Notes: a model not told the origin generated them from the letters alone. DNA of 64,000 nucleotides from Streptomyces prunicolor NBRC 13075 (GCF_000367365.1 NZ_BARF01000008.1:79258-143257), one strand, 5' to 3'; shown: positions 16,406 through 25,032, counted from the first letter of the stretch. Program-made: numbers and translations.

Positions 16406-17980
16406 GTGACCGGATTCATCGAAGCGGCCGTGGCTGTGTCCGGTGCTGTGGCGGCGGCGCTGGCGACGTGGGTGGCGCAGCTTCCGGGCCGGCGACGAGC
16501 AGTACAGCGTCTGACGACTGCCCGGACCCGGCTGCGGGAGGCCGAAGTCGCCCAGCGGGACGCCGAGTTGCGCAACAACGCCGGGACGGCCGCGACGGCC
16601 GAGCTCCGCGCCCAGTGGCAGCATCAGCTCGACCAGGCCCGTGCGGACGCCTCCGGCAACTGGCAGTACGCGCAGCAGGTGATCGGGGAGGTCGAGCACT
16701 TCGTGGAGCGGCGCCTGCCCGCCGCGGTCCAGGAGATCCGCGGTGTCCCGGTGCGGCACGAGCCGGGGCTGCGGCACGGCTCCCTGGAGGGCTCGGAGAT
16801 CGCGGGATATCTCGCCGTACTCGACACGCTGTTACGGCAGACCGCGGCGGATGTGCGGCGGCAGGCCGAGGACGCGGCCGGTGCCGGTGTGCGGGTGGCC
16901 GCGGAGGAGATCCAGGCCGCGCTGACGCGGGCGCAGCGGGACATCGACGCGGCGCTCGACGCCGATGAGGACCAGGGCGCGGGCAGCACCACCCCGCAGG
17001 CGCTGGCGAGGATCGACCACGCGGTCACCCTGGCCGGCCACACCGTGCAGCGTCTGCGGATCCTCGCCAACTCCTGGCCCGGCGTGCAGCGTGCGAACTG
17101 CTCCGTCCTGGAGATCATCGAGAGCGCCCGCGGGCAGATCCCGCACCTCGACGCCGTCGAGTACGCCTTCCAGTCCGCGACCGACGACGTACTGGTCGAG
17201 GGGCTGATCGTCGAACCGGTGATCGTGGCGCTGACGGAGCTGCTCGACAACGCCACGTCCTACTCGGGGGAGAAGGCCTCCACGTATGTGCAGCGGGTGC
17301 GGGCCGGTATCCGCATCACGGTGGAGGACAGCGGCCTGGGTATGAGTCCGCTGCAACTGGAGCGGGCGGAGCGCGCGTTGGCCTCGGGCGGTGCGGATGT
17401 GACCGCGCTCGCCGAGCCGTTCTCGCTCGGGTTCCTGGTCATCGGGCGGCTGATCCACCAGTACAACCTGCGCGTGACACTGTCGCCGTCCGCCTCGGGC
17501 GGCGTCCGCGCGGATCTGCTGATCCCGGCGGAACGCCTGGCCGCGGAAGCGGACGAGGACGGTCCCGCCCGCCGCACGGGGGCGGCGCCGTCGGCCGCCC
17601 AGCTGCGGACCGTACCGCCTCCGACGTTCCCGGCGGCGGGTACGGAGACGTTCCCGGCGGCGGATACGGCGATGGTCCCGGCAGCGGGCGCGGAGACGAT
17701 CCCGGCTCCGCAGTGGAGCTCCGGTGGGCACGGGCGGCCGACCCCGGATCCCGTGCACGACGCTCCGGCCGTGCCGTCCTCGCAGGCCGCGGCCGGCCCG
17801 GGTCCGGCGCAGGCCCATTCCCTGCCCAAGCGGCAGCCGCGCCGTGCCCGGCCCCAGGACACGGCACCTCGACAGCACGCGATCAGCGACCCCGAGGCAG
17901 TGGCACTCGCCAAGGGGTTCGAACAGCTCAGTCACATCCTGGCCGAGGGATTCGGCACCGAACACACCACGGAAGGGTGA
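16406..17980 (+). CDS. cvnA: Conservon 2 sensor-like ATPase (HATPase_c)
   Basis: 524 aa from GTG at 16406, with only a weak GAGA ribosome site; GTG at 16430 is an alternative. An N-terminal hydrophobic helix (AAVAVSGAVAAALATWVA) is followed by long coiled-coil helices (about residues 30-220). The ATPase domain has VALTELLDNATSYS, VEDSGLGMS and FSLGFLVIGRLI. The C-terminal 130 residues are Pro/Ala-rich and disordered, with repeats of the PAAGTETFPAADTA type. A TTA codon at 16832-16834 predicts bldA dependence. It is 9 bases from cvnB2. Confidence 0.9.
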   Translation: MTGFIEAAVAVSGAVAAALATWVAQLPGRRRAVQRLTTARTRLREAEVAQRDAELRNNAGTAATAELRAQWQHQLDQARADASGNWQYAQQVIGEVEHFVERRLPAAVQEIRGVPVRHEPGLRHGSLEGSEIAGYLAVLDTLLRQTAADVRRQAEDAAGAGVRVAAEEIQAALTRAQRDIDAALDADEDQGAGSTTPQALARIDHAVTLAGHTVQRLRILANSWPGVQRANCSVLEIIESARGQIPHLDAVEYAFQSATDDVLVEGLIVEPVIVALTELLDNATSYSGEKASTYVQRVRAGIRITVEDSGLGMSPLQLERAERALASGGADVTALAEPFSLGFLVIGRLIHQYNLRVTLSPSASGGVRADLLIPAERLAAEADEDGPARRTGAAPSAAQLRTVPPPTFPAAGTETFPAADTAMVPAAGAETIPAPQWSSGGHGRPTPDPVHDAPAVPSSQAAAGPGPAQAHSLPKRQPRRARPQDTAPRQHAISDPEAVALAKGFEQLSHILAEGFGTEHTTEG

Positions 17981-17988
17981 CCGCAGGA

Positions 17989-18426
17989 ATGACCGCGTTC
18001 CAGCACGCGACGGCCGACACGGCCGACTTGAGCCCCCAACTCAACGGCCTGCTGGGGGAAGGCGTGGTCTCCGCCGTGCTCTTCTCGTCCGACGGGCTGC
18101 CCCTGGCCTGCGCCGACGGCCTCGGCCGCGAGGCGATCGAGCGGTCCTGCGCCGTGGTCGCCGGCCTGTACTCCCTCCAGCGCAACTTCGCGGAGTTCTG
18201 TCATGTGGCCCCGGGCATGCTTCCCATGTCCCGCGTGCAGACGATCGACTTCGGCACGCACACCGTCCTGGTGCTGGCGGCCGGCCACAACAGCGGGCTC
18301 GCCCTCGCGGTCGAGGGCGGTGTGGTCCACCCGAACACCCAGCTCGCGCTGTCGAAGGCCTTGAAGCTGACCAAGGCACTGGAGCCGTTCCTGGCGTCCA
18401 GGGATCGCCAACCGCACCGGGCATGA
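17989..18426 (+). CDS. cvnB: Conservon 2 Roadblock/LC7 protein
   Basis: 145 aa from the ATG at 17989, preceded by CAGGA. It is a single Roadblock/LC7 domain: VSAVLFSSDGLPLACADGL, VVAGLYSLQRNFAEF and a TVLVLAAGHNSGLALAVE strand pair. It has the normal CvnB length, unlike the duplicated copy in conservon 1. It overlaps cvnC2 by ATGA at 18423-18426. Confidence 0.92.
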   Translation: MTAFQHATADTADLSPQLNGLLGEGVVSAVLFSSDGLPLACADGLGREAIERSCAVVAGLYSLQRNFAEFCHVAPGMLPMSRVQTIDFGTHTVLVLAAGHNSGLALAVEGGVVHPNTQLALSKALKLTKALEPFLASRDRQPHRA

Positions 18427-18791
18427 GCCCGGTCTCCGCCGCGGGTCACTCCCGTCGCGGTGTCGTCCGCTCCCACACGGTCATCGGCGCGGACCCCGCA
18501 CCGGCGGGCGTCCACGTGGATCTGGCCACTCTGCTGTCGGTCGATTCCGAGGCGAAGGGCCGGGGGTTACGGGCCCAGGCCCAGCGGGTCATGGCGCTGT
18601 GCGCGCCGGGTGTGCTCTCCGTGGCGGACGTCGCCGCGCATCTGTACCTGCCGGGAGGCGTCGTCCGCACCCTGGTCGCCGAGTTGGTGGCGAGCGGCCA
18701 TCTGCTGGCAGCCGATCCCTTCGTTCCCGTGGCACAGCGTCACGAGGCCGAATTCCTCGAAAGAGTCCTCCATGGTCTCGAACGCCTTTAG
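18423..18791 (+). CDS. cvnC: Conservon 2 DUF742 protein
   Basis: 122 aa. The DUF742 core has a winged-helix-like region, VMALCAPGVLSVADVAAHLYLPGGVVRTLVAELVA (about residues 58-92). A TTA codon lies at 18567-18569. The start overlaps the cvnB2 stop, and its 3' end overlaps the start of cvnD2 by 20 bases, indicating tight coupling. Confidence 0.92.
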   Translation: MSPVSAAGHSRRGVVRSHTVIGADPAPAGVHVDLATLLSVDSEAKGRGLRAQAQRVMALCAPGVLSVADVAAHLYLPGGVVRTLVAELVASGHLLAADPFVPVAQRHEAEFLERVLHGLERL

Positions 18792-19359
18792 TGCTCCCTA
18801 TCTGCCGGCCGGAATGCGGTCGGTGAAAATTGTCGTCCTCGGGCCGTTCGGGGTCGGGAAAACCAGCTATATCGGCGCGATCTCGGAAATCGCGCCGCTG
18901 CGTACGGAAGAGCGCCTGACCCGGGCGGGTCAAGTGGTCGACGAATTGAATGTCGCCACCAAATCGACGACGACCGTCGCTTTGGATTTCGGCAGGCGCA
19001 CTCTCGGTGGCGGGATCGTCGTCTACCTCTTCGGTGCGCCGGGGCAGCCGAGATTCGCGGACATGATCCGCTCTCTTCTCGACGGCGCTCTGGGCGGTCT
19101 CGTTCTCGTCGACACCCGCCGCATCGAGGAGTCCTTCGAGTCGATCGGACTCCTCGAAGAGGCCGACGTCCCCTACGCCATCGCCGTCAACACGTTCGCG
19201 GGAGCACCGCTCTACGACGAGGCGGTGCTGCGCGACGCGCTGTCCCTGCCGCCGGACCGGCCCGTCGTGCACCTCGACGCACGTCATCTCGAATCCGCGA
19301 AGACCGGCCTGATCGCCCTGGTCGCGGACATCCTCCGGCCGATGAGGAGCGTGACATGA
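18772..19359 (+). CDS. cvnD: Conservon 2 small GTPase-like protein
   Basis: 195 aa from the ATG at 18772 inside the end of cvnC2; a start at the later ATG of MRSVKIVV is possible. The P-loop is GPFGVGKTSY (about residues 23-32), with G3 FGAPGQPRF (Arg where Gln-Glu-Arg is usual) and NTF near 143. The partner set CvnA-D forms a membrane-associated switch. The start of this gene shows slightly lower GC than its neighbours. Confidence 0.92.
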   Translation: MVSNAFSAPYLPAGMRSVKIVVLGPFGVGKTSYIGAISEIAPLRTEERLTRAGQVVDELNVATKSTTTVALDFGRRTLGGGIVVYLFGAPGQPRFADMIRSLLDGALGGLVLVDTRRIEESFESIGLLEEADVPYAIAVNTFAGAPLYDEAVLRDALSLPPDRPVVHLDARHLESAKTGLIALVADILRPMRSVT

Positions 19360-20612
19360 ACACCTATCACCCCGTACCGCGGCTGTTCGGCGACGACTTC
19401 CGCGAGCGCCCGCACGAGGCCTACGACCGGTTGCGGGCCGCCGGACCGGTGGCCTGGGCCGAGATCGCCGAGGGCGTGCACGCCCTGGTGGTCACGAGCT
19501 GGACCACCGCCCGCGCACTCCTCGCCGACCCCGACTTCAGCAGGGACCCGGCGCACTGGAGCGCGGTCGCGGACAACCGCATCCCCGCCGAACTCGCGTA
19601 CATGGTCATTCCCGGCGTCCAGCGTGCCGAGGGTCGCGTCCACGAGCGCTTGCGGCGGGCGCTGGAGGAGTGCCTCGCCGGGATCGACGCGCACGAGACA
19701 CGGGCCCGCGTGCAACGGGACTCCCGCATGCTCATCCAGCGCTTCGCCGCCCGCGGCCACGCGGACCTGATGCGGGAGTACGCGGAGCCGGTCGTCGCCC
19801 TCGCCTTCACCGAACTGCTGGGCTGCCCACCCGAGACAGCCGACTCCCTGCGCGACGCGGTGCACGCCCTCACCGCCGCGGAACCCGACGCCACGCTGGG
19901 CTGGACCGACCTCGCCGACATTCTCCGGGACACGATCCGGACGAAGAAGAAGACCCCGGGTACGGATCTGACGTCGTTCCTGCTGGCCCATCCCGCCGCC
20001 CTCAGCGAGGAGGAGACGGTCGGCCAGCTCGCGTCGCTGATCGTCCTGGGCGCCGCGCCCACTGCCGCCTGGATCGGATCCACCCTGCACGCCCTGCTGA
20101 CCGAGCCCGCCTACGCGAGCCAGTTGGTCGGCGGCGCGGTGACCCTGCGCACCGCCCTGAACGAGACCCTGTCCGCGCGCTGCCCGGTGGCGAACTCCTC
20201 GGTGCACTACGCACGCCGGCCCAAGACCGTGCACGGTGTGCGGGTCCCCCAGGGAGTGCCGGTCCTGATCAGTCACGCGGCCACCGGGCTGGACCCCGGG
20301 CGCCCGGGACGGGGCGACGCGCTGGATCGCAGCCATCTCGCGTGGTCGGCCGGAATTCACCATTGCCCGGCTCCGGGTCTGGCCACCTCGATCGCGGAGG
20401 CCGCGATCGAGAATGCTGTCGACGCGCTGTGGGATCTCAGTGCCCCGATTTCCACCGTCGCCGGCAAGCACGGCCCATTCATGCATTGCCCCGCCCATGT
20501 CGGCGTTTTCTTCTCTCCTCCGCAGGAGCATGGGCTCGAAGACGAACAAGAAGACGAACAAGGTGTGCGGACTCGTCGTAGCGGGATGAATACGCCCGGT
20601 AGGGTGTTATAG
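19356..20612 (+). CDS. cvnE: Conservon 2 cytochrome P450 with altered EXXR and terminal TTA codon
   Basis: 418 aa, overlapping cvnD2 by ATGA. The heme loop WSAGIHHCPAPGLA keeps the Cys but has Trp for the usual Phe. The K-helix reads ETLS, so the Arg of EXXR is missing, and the I-helix reads LGAAPTAAW without the acid-Thr pair. These are features of CYP157-type conservon P450s, whose catalytic status is uncertain. The last sense codon is TTA (20607-20609), directly before the stop, so a bldA mutant would make an almost complete but unreleased chain. Confidence 0.9.
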   Translation: MNTYHPVPRLFGDDFRERPHEAYDRLRAAGPVAWAEIAEGVHALVVTSWTTARALLADPDFSRDPAHWSAVADNRIPAELAYMVIPGVQRAEGRVHERLRRALEECLAGIDAHETRARVQRDSRMLIQRFAARGHADLMREYAEPVVALAFTELLGCPPETADSLRDAVHALTAAEPDATLGWTDLADILRDTIRTKKKTPGTDLTSFLLAHPAALSEEETVGQLASLIVLGAAPTAAWIGSTLHALLTEPAYASQLVGGAVTLRTALNETLSARCPVANSSVHYARRPKTVHGVRVPQGVPVLISHAATGLDPGRPGRGDALDRSHLAWSAGIHHCPAPGLATSIAEAAIENAVDALWDLSAPISTVAGKHGPFMHCPAHVGVFFSPPQEHGLEDEQEDEQGVRTRRSGMNTPGRVL

Positions 20613-20634
20613 AGAAAGGGTGGTGTTTGCCTCG

Positions 20635-22509
20635 ATGATCGGCCTTCGGCAGCTTGTGAACATACCGGAGCTCGGGCTTGGCGCATGTTCCGGCGGTATC
20701 GCCGACCGAGAGGTCCAGTCCGTACGCCTTCTGTCCGATACCGACTGGATAGGGGAGAATATCCAGAGGGTGTTAATAGCCTCCGATATCGGTTTTCTGG
20801 GGGACACTGATCGCCTGTTCTCCACCCTCGCTTCCCGTCACGCGGCCGGCCTGGTCGTCACCAGCGCGCTCCCCGACGACGACTCCCTGAACGCGGTCCG
20901 GGCCGGCGCCGCTCACTACAAGGTGCCGCTGCTGGCCTCCAACCGGACGCTGCACCAGTGGAAGACCAACCTGGCCGGCCTGGTCACCGAGATGAGCGCC
21001 GCCGCCGTCCATCAGCACGTCGCCCGGCTCAGCTCACTCTTCGACCAACTCCGCGCACCCGCCGCCGACATGGTCCAGAGCATTGCCGACCTGCTCTCGC
21101 GGGAACTCGCGGCGGAGGTCGTCATCGGCTCACGCGGGGAGATCCTCGCGGCGGCTCCGGCGACGGCACCGATCGCCCTGGCCTCCGTGCTGACGAACCC
21201 GGACCGCCGGCAACTCACCACCCCCGCCGGTCTGTTCGCCCGTGTCGAATCCATCGGAGACAGCGAGCAATTCCTCGCGGTCGCGCTCAAGGACCCCTTC
21301 GGGCACAGCGAACGAGCACTCGTCGTCCATGCGGCGAACGCGCTCGCCCTGGCGCTGGCACCGTCGGGACGGATCGGCGAGCCGGACTTCCGACAGGCCC
21401 TCACCGAGATCCGGCTGTCGGTGTTCCAGCTCCTGATGACCGGTCATGTCACCGACGCCCAGCGCGTCATGGCCGGAGTGTCGCCGGGCCTGCTGGACAG
21501 CGAAGAGGCGCGGGTCTTCATCATCAACTGCGGCTCCGCACACCGCGACCGGGTCCTCGCGGAGGTGGAGAAGGACCTCGGCGACACCGCGCTCCCGGTC
21601 CGCTGTCCCGCCTACCCCGAGCACATCATCAGCATCGTTCCCGTGAACTCCGGGCATGACCCCGAGCAGGACATCGGCCGGCTTCTCACCACTTTCGACG
21701 GCGCCCGGGTCAGCGTCGGCGGCAGCAGCCGTTACCCGATGGCGAACGTGGGAGCCGCCTACTCGGAGGCGCTGGAAGCGCTCGGCCGCACCGAGTACCG
21801 GGCCGAGAAGATGATCGTGAACAGGACGAAGGTGCTCGGTCTCGCCGATATCCTCCCGGCCGATCTCGCCCGGGCCTGGGCGAGCAGGGTGCTGGACCCC
21901 GTCCTGACCGCGACCGGCGGTATGCAGATCCTCAGTTCCGTGGCCATGGCCCTGGAGTTCAAGACCACCAAGGCGTCCCGCATCATCCGGATCCACCGCA
22001 ACACGCTCCAGCGCCGCGTCGCGAAGGTCTTCGCCGATCTCGGCTTCGTCCCCGAACGCACCCTCGACCGCATCGTCGTCTCCCTGGCGATCCAGATCGT
22101 CGCCACCCACGGCGCCGACCCGTCGCCGTACCGCCAGGTCTCGCTCGACGACGTCCTCGGCGTGGCCCCCGTCCGGGCCTGGGCCGAGAAGTTCCTGCGC
22201 CCCCTGGCGACGGACAGCCGCGACCTCCTGCAGACCGTACGTGCCTGGGTGCTCGCCGAATTCGACTCCGACGCGGCCGGAAGCCGGCTCCACGTCAGCG
22301 ACCGCACCGTCCGCTGGCGCGTCCAGGCGGCGGAGACGCTCATGGAGCGGGACCTGATCACGATCTGGCCCCCGATCGACGAAGACCCGGGAGAGCAACG
22401 CCTCAGCGGAATCCGGCCGTTGACCGTGGCGCTCCACGTGACCACCCCGCTCGGCGGTGCCCGCCCGCCATTGACGGATCCGGCGGCGCCGCCTGCGCAG
22501 CAGCGTTGA
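20635..22509 (+). CDS. PucR-family transcriptional regulator with TTA codon
   Basis: 624 aa from the ATG at 20635; MIGLRQLVNIPELGLGACSGG is the usual PucR N-terminal start, and GTG at 20620 is an alternative. Residues 1-125 are the PucR ligand-type domain and the middle is the GGDEF-like CdaR region. The C-terminus has a helix-turn-helix (KTTKASRIIRIHRNTLQRRVAKVF) and a second such segment (LHVSDRTVRWRVQAAETLMERD). TTA at 20773-20775 predicts bldA control. It begins 22 bases after conservon 2 and probably belongs to the same transcript. Confidence 0.88.
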   Translation: MIGLRQLVNIPELGLGACSGGIADREVQSVRLLSDTDWIGENIQRVLIASDIGFLGDTDRLFSTLASRHAAGLVVTSALPDDDSLNAVRAGAAHYKVPLLASNRTLHQWKTNLAGLVTEMSAAAVHQHVARLSSLFDQLRAPAADMVQSIADLLSRELAAEVVIGSRGEILAAAPATAPIALASVLTNPDRRQLTTPAGLFARVESIGDSEQFLAVALKDPFGHSERALVVHAANALALALAPSGRIGEPDFRQALTEIRLSVFQLLMTGHVTDAQRVMAGVSPGLLDSEEARVFIINCGSAHRDRVLAEVEKDLGDTALPVRCPAYPEHIISIVPVNSGHDPEQDIGRLLTTFDGARVSVGGSSRYPMANVGAAYSEALEALGRTEYRAEKMIVNRTKVLGLADILPADLARAWASRVLDPVLTATGGMQILSSVAMALEFKTTKASRIIRIHRNTLQRRVAKVFADLGFVPERTLDRIVVSLAIQIVATHGADPSPYRQVSLDDVLGVAPVRAWAEKFLRPLATDSRDLLQTVRAWVLAEFDSDAAGSRLHVSDRTVRWRVQAAETLMERDLITIWPPIDEDPGEQRLSGIRPLTVALHVTTPLGGARPPLTDPAAPPAQQR

Positions 22510-22523
22510 GAGGTGAGGCGGGG

Positions 22524-23390
22524 TCAGGTCGCGGGCGGCCGGGCGCGGCGGACGCCCTCCGCGAAGTCGCGGGCGGCCTCGGCGGCGGTGACGGCCGCCG
22601 CTCCGGGCTGGGCGTGCATCCGGCGGATCACGGCGGATCCGACGATCACGGAGTCGGCGTAGGCGGAGGCCTGCGCGGCCTGGTCGGGGGTGCCGATGCC
22701 GATGCCGACCGCCACGGGCAGGCCGGTGAGGGTGCGCACCCGCCGTACCAGGTGCGGCAGGTAGGGACTGAGCGGGCGCCGGGCGCCGGTCAACCCGGGT
22801 GTGGCGGGGACGTGGATCAGACCGCTGGTGACGGAGCCGAGCGCGGCCAGGTGCGCGTCGGAGGCGCGCGGCGGGATCAGGGTGCTGGTGTGCAGACCCG
22901 CCGCGCGGGCGGCCCGCTGCCAGGTCGAGGCCGCGGTGCCGGTGCCGGTGCCGGTCTCGGTCTCGGTCTCGGGGAGATCGGGGACGAGCACGCCCGACAC
23001 ACCGGCGGCCGCCAGTTCCTCCGCGAAGGCGCGGGGCCCGTAGACCTCGATCGGTTTCCAGTACGACATGGCCAGCACCGCAGTGGTACCGGCGGCGGTC
23101 AGCTCGGTCGCGGCGTCGAACAGGTCGCGCATACGGAAGCCCGCGTCGAGGGCCTGCGCGGCGGCCCGCCGGATCACCGGGCCGTCGAGCACCGGGTCGG
23201 TGTGCGGAACGCCCAGCTGCAGTACGTCGGCGTGCTTGGCCATCAGGTGCAGGGCGTCCAGACCGGCCGCGCGGGTGGGGTAGCCGACGGGCAAGTAGAG
23301 CCCGAGCGCGGCCCGTTGCTCGGCGCGGCTCCTGGCGAGGGCGTGGTCGAGGCCGGCGGCGGACCAGGACGGCGGTGTGGACGTGGTCAT
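22524..23390 (-). CDS. Tryptophan synthase alpha homologue lacking catalytic residues
   Basis: 288 aa from the ATG at 23390 with GGAGAGG 6 bases upstream. The TrpA barrel is recognisable (LGLYLPVGYPTR, GVPHTDPVLDGPVIRRA, GVSGVLVPDLPE, VGIGIGTPDQ). At the position of catalytic Glu49 of enterobacterial TrpA there is Gln (LQLGVP, residue 58), and Tyr175 aligns with His; Asp60 is kept (residue 69). In Salmonella TrpA, changes at Glu49 abolish alpha activity, so ordinary indole-3-glycerol-phosphate cleavage is doubtful. A Thr/Glu/Gly repeat (TETETGTGTGTA) is inserted. There is no trpB, trpC or trpE nearby. It pairs with the ATP-grasp gene upstream. Confidence 0.85.
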   Translation of the reverse strand: MTTSTPPSWSAAGLDHALARSRAEQRAALGLYLPVGYPTRAAGLDALHLMAKHADVLQLGVPHTDPVLDGPVIRRAAAQALDAGFRMRDLFDAATELTAAGTTAVLAMSYWKPIEVYGPRAFAEELAAAGVSGVLVPDLPETETETGTGTGTAASTWQRAARAAGLHTSTLIPPRASDAHLAALGSVTSGLIHVPATPGLTGARRPLSPYLPHLVRRVRTLTGLPVAVGIGIGTPDQAAQASAYADSVIVGSAVIRRMHAQPGAAAVTAAEAARDFAEGVRRARPPAT

Positions 23391-23468
23391 GGGTGCCTCT
23401 CCGACGACGGGACGGGGGACGGGGGACAAAAGGGGGAGGGCGGAGAGGGAAGGGGGCTTCCTGCCGGG

Positions 23469-24758
23469 TCACGGCCGGTCCGCCGGGAAGAGGCCCTCGC
23501 GTTCCAGGGCACGGAGCACGCGGTAGTCCGCCTCGACGGCCCGGGGCTCGCCGCCGCTGAGCACCACCTCGGCACCGATCGGCGTGTCGGTGGCCGAAGC
23601 CCCGGCCCGCAGACCGGTGCTCACCGCGACGACGGTGGGCAGCCCGCGCAGAACGCGCCCCAGCGACGGATCGACCCCGCCGGCGCGCGGGCGGAAGTGG
23701 ACCCGTACGACGTGCCGGCCGGTCGGTGCGGGGACGGGTCGGCCCGGAGCGGGGGCGAGCACCGCGTCCAGGGCGTCGGCGAAACGGTCGCGTCCGGTGG
23801 CCGCCCGCAGCGCGTCGTCGGCCAGCGACGCTCCGGGCACGGCCAGCGCGCCCACCAGGACGGGCGTCCGGCCCGCGCCGAAGGCGACGCGACTGGAGAC
23901 CGGGCCGCACACCACCCCGAGCGTGTCGAGCACGCGCAGCGTGTACCGCGTCAGGGCCCGGGTGAGCAGTGCGTGCCGGTCGAGGAGGTCGGTGCGGGCC
24001 GGGAGTCCGTCGGGCGTGTGGGTCCGCGCCCACAGGTCGGTGACGGTGTGCTCCGGCAGTCCGTCCAGGCCGATCCGGGTGACGGTGTTGACGACGAACT
24101 CGCGGCCGGGCGGACGCTCGGACAGGACCAGGTGGTGGTCGTCGGAGTGGCGGGCGACCGCCCGGCGCATGGCGGGCCAGGCGGAGCCGATCCCGGACGC
24201 GTGCGAGCACACCACCGCCTCGACGGGCACTCCGGCCGCGGCCGGAGCCAGGAGGTAGTCGCCCAGCGGGTGTTCCGCCGCCCAGCGCAGGGCCTCGGCC
24301 AGGCTCGTGGTGCGTACGCCGCGCAGGGCGGGGACACCTGCCCGGGCCAGCGCGGCGGCCTGCACACCGTGGTCCCGGCGCAGCGGCGCGGCGCCGGGAT
24401 CGCTGCCCGGCACGCCAAGGTGCCAGGCGATCCGCTCGGCCAGCTCGATGCCCGCCGCGCTTCCGGCGACGACGGCGGACACGTCCAGGGCGCGCAACGC
24501 CTTGACCGTCTGCCGCAGCGAGCCGCGGTGCTCGACCGTACGCACGTAGGGTCCGTCCGCCCGTACGGCGTGGACGGACGGGATCGGGCGCGGCACGGGG
24601 TGGACGGCCACGGGCTGCCGGCCCTGGCGGAGCAGGGCCGTCGCGTAGCCGCAGTCGTCGTCCGGGGCCACGACCGCCGCGGTGCCGGGCCCGGCCGTGA
24701 CGCGAGGGCCGGCCGAGGTGCGGGTGGACACCTCGAACGCGGCGCAGAACAGGGCCAT
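23469..24758 (-). CDS. ATP-grasp-type ligase, unknown substrate
   Basis: 429 aa from the ATG at 24758 with GGGAG 7 bases upstream. A pre-ATP-grasp-like N-terminal domain (AAVVAPDDDCGYATALLRQGRQPVAVH) is followed by AERIAWHLGVPGSDPGAAPLRRDHGVQAAALARAGVPALRG, as in carbamoyl-phosphate and amino-acid ligases. VEAVVCSHASGIGSAW and EFVVNTVTRIGLDGLPEHTVTDLWART are the ATP-grasp core strands. The class joins carboxylates to amines (peptide ligases). It is 78 bases upstream of the TrpA-like gene on the same strand, suggesting a two-gene biosynthetic unit. The substrate cannot be deduced. Confidence 0.75.
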   Translation of the reverse strand: MALFCAAFEVSTRTSAGPRVTAGPGTAAVVAPDDDCGYATALLRQGRQPVAVHPVPRPIPSVHAVRADGPYVRTVEHRGSLRQTVKALRALDVSAVVAGSAAGIELAERIAWHLGVPGSDPGAAPLRRDHGVQAAALARAGVPALRGVRTTSLAEALRWAAEHPLGDYLLAPAAAGVPVEAVVCSHASGIGSAWPAMRRAVARHSDDHHLVLSERPPGREFVVNTVTRIGLDGLPEHTVTDLWARTHTPDGLPARTDLLDRHALLTRALTRYTLRVLDTLGVVCGPVSSRVAFGAGRTPVLVGALAVPGASLADDALRAATGRDRFADALDAVLAPAPGRPVPAPTGRHVVRVHFRPRAGGVDPSLGRVLRGLPTVVAVSTGLRAGASATDTPIGAEVVLSGGEPRAVEADYRVLRALEREGLFPADRP

Positions 24759-24788
24759 CAGGGCTCCCGAGCAGAGGAAACGAAGTGA

Positions 24789-24910
24789 CCGGAGCGGGGC
24801 GCACGGTGCCGCGTCCGCTCCGGGCGGGAGATCACCACGGCCCGGACGCGGTGCGTTGCGTCCGGGCCGTGGGAGTTGCGGGGAGCCGTAAGGGAGGTAC
24901 GACTCCCCGC
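24789..24910 (-). promoter_or_regulatory. Structured 5' leader with three hairpins upstream of ATP-grasp/TrpA-like operon
   Basis: Stem A: CCACGGCCCGGACGC (24835-24849) and its perfect complement at 24858-24872, an 8-base loop and a 15-bp stem, terminator-like. Stem B: CCGGAGCGG (24789-24797) with CCGCTCCGG (24815-24823). Stem C: GCGGGGAG (24878-24885) with CTCCCCGC (24903-24910). All lie between the stop of the small gene at 25033 and the ATP-grasp start at 24758. Stem A may simply terminate the upstream gene; together they could be an attenuator. No leader peptide with tandem Trp codons was found. Confidence 0.55.
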
Positions 24911-25032
24911 CCGACCGAGGTCCGCGCGGATGGGATGCGCGCGGTCGAGCCGCTGACACGGCTCGCCTCGGTCCCCGGCCGACCCCCGTATGGTCGCCCC
25001 CGGCCGGGAGTCAGGAGTAAGAGATCAGCGCT

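Noticed and set aside
23469..24758. Biotin carboxylase as the identity of the ATP-grasp protein
   Set aside because: The N-terminal segment is similar, but the length (429 aa), the absence of a carboxyltransferase or biotin carrier nearby, and the divergent ATP-grasp core fit an amino-acid ligase type better.
21130..24804. A 1224-codon minus-strand frame crossing the pucR, trpA-like and ATP-grasp genes
   Set aside because: It runs antisense to the pucR gene and out of frame through the TrpA-like and ATP-grasp genes, which have proper starts and motifs. Its composition is typical of shadow frames.
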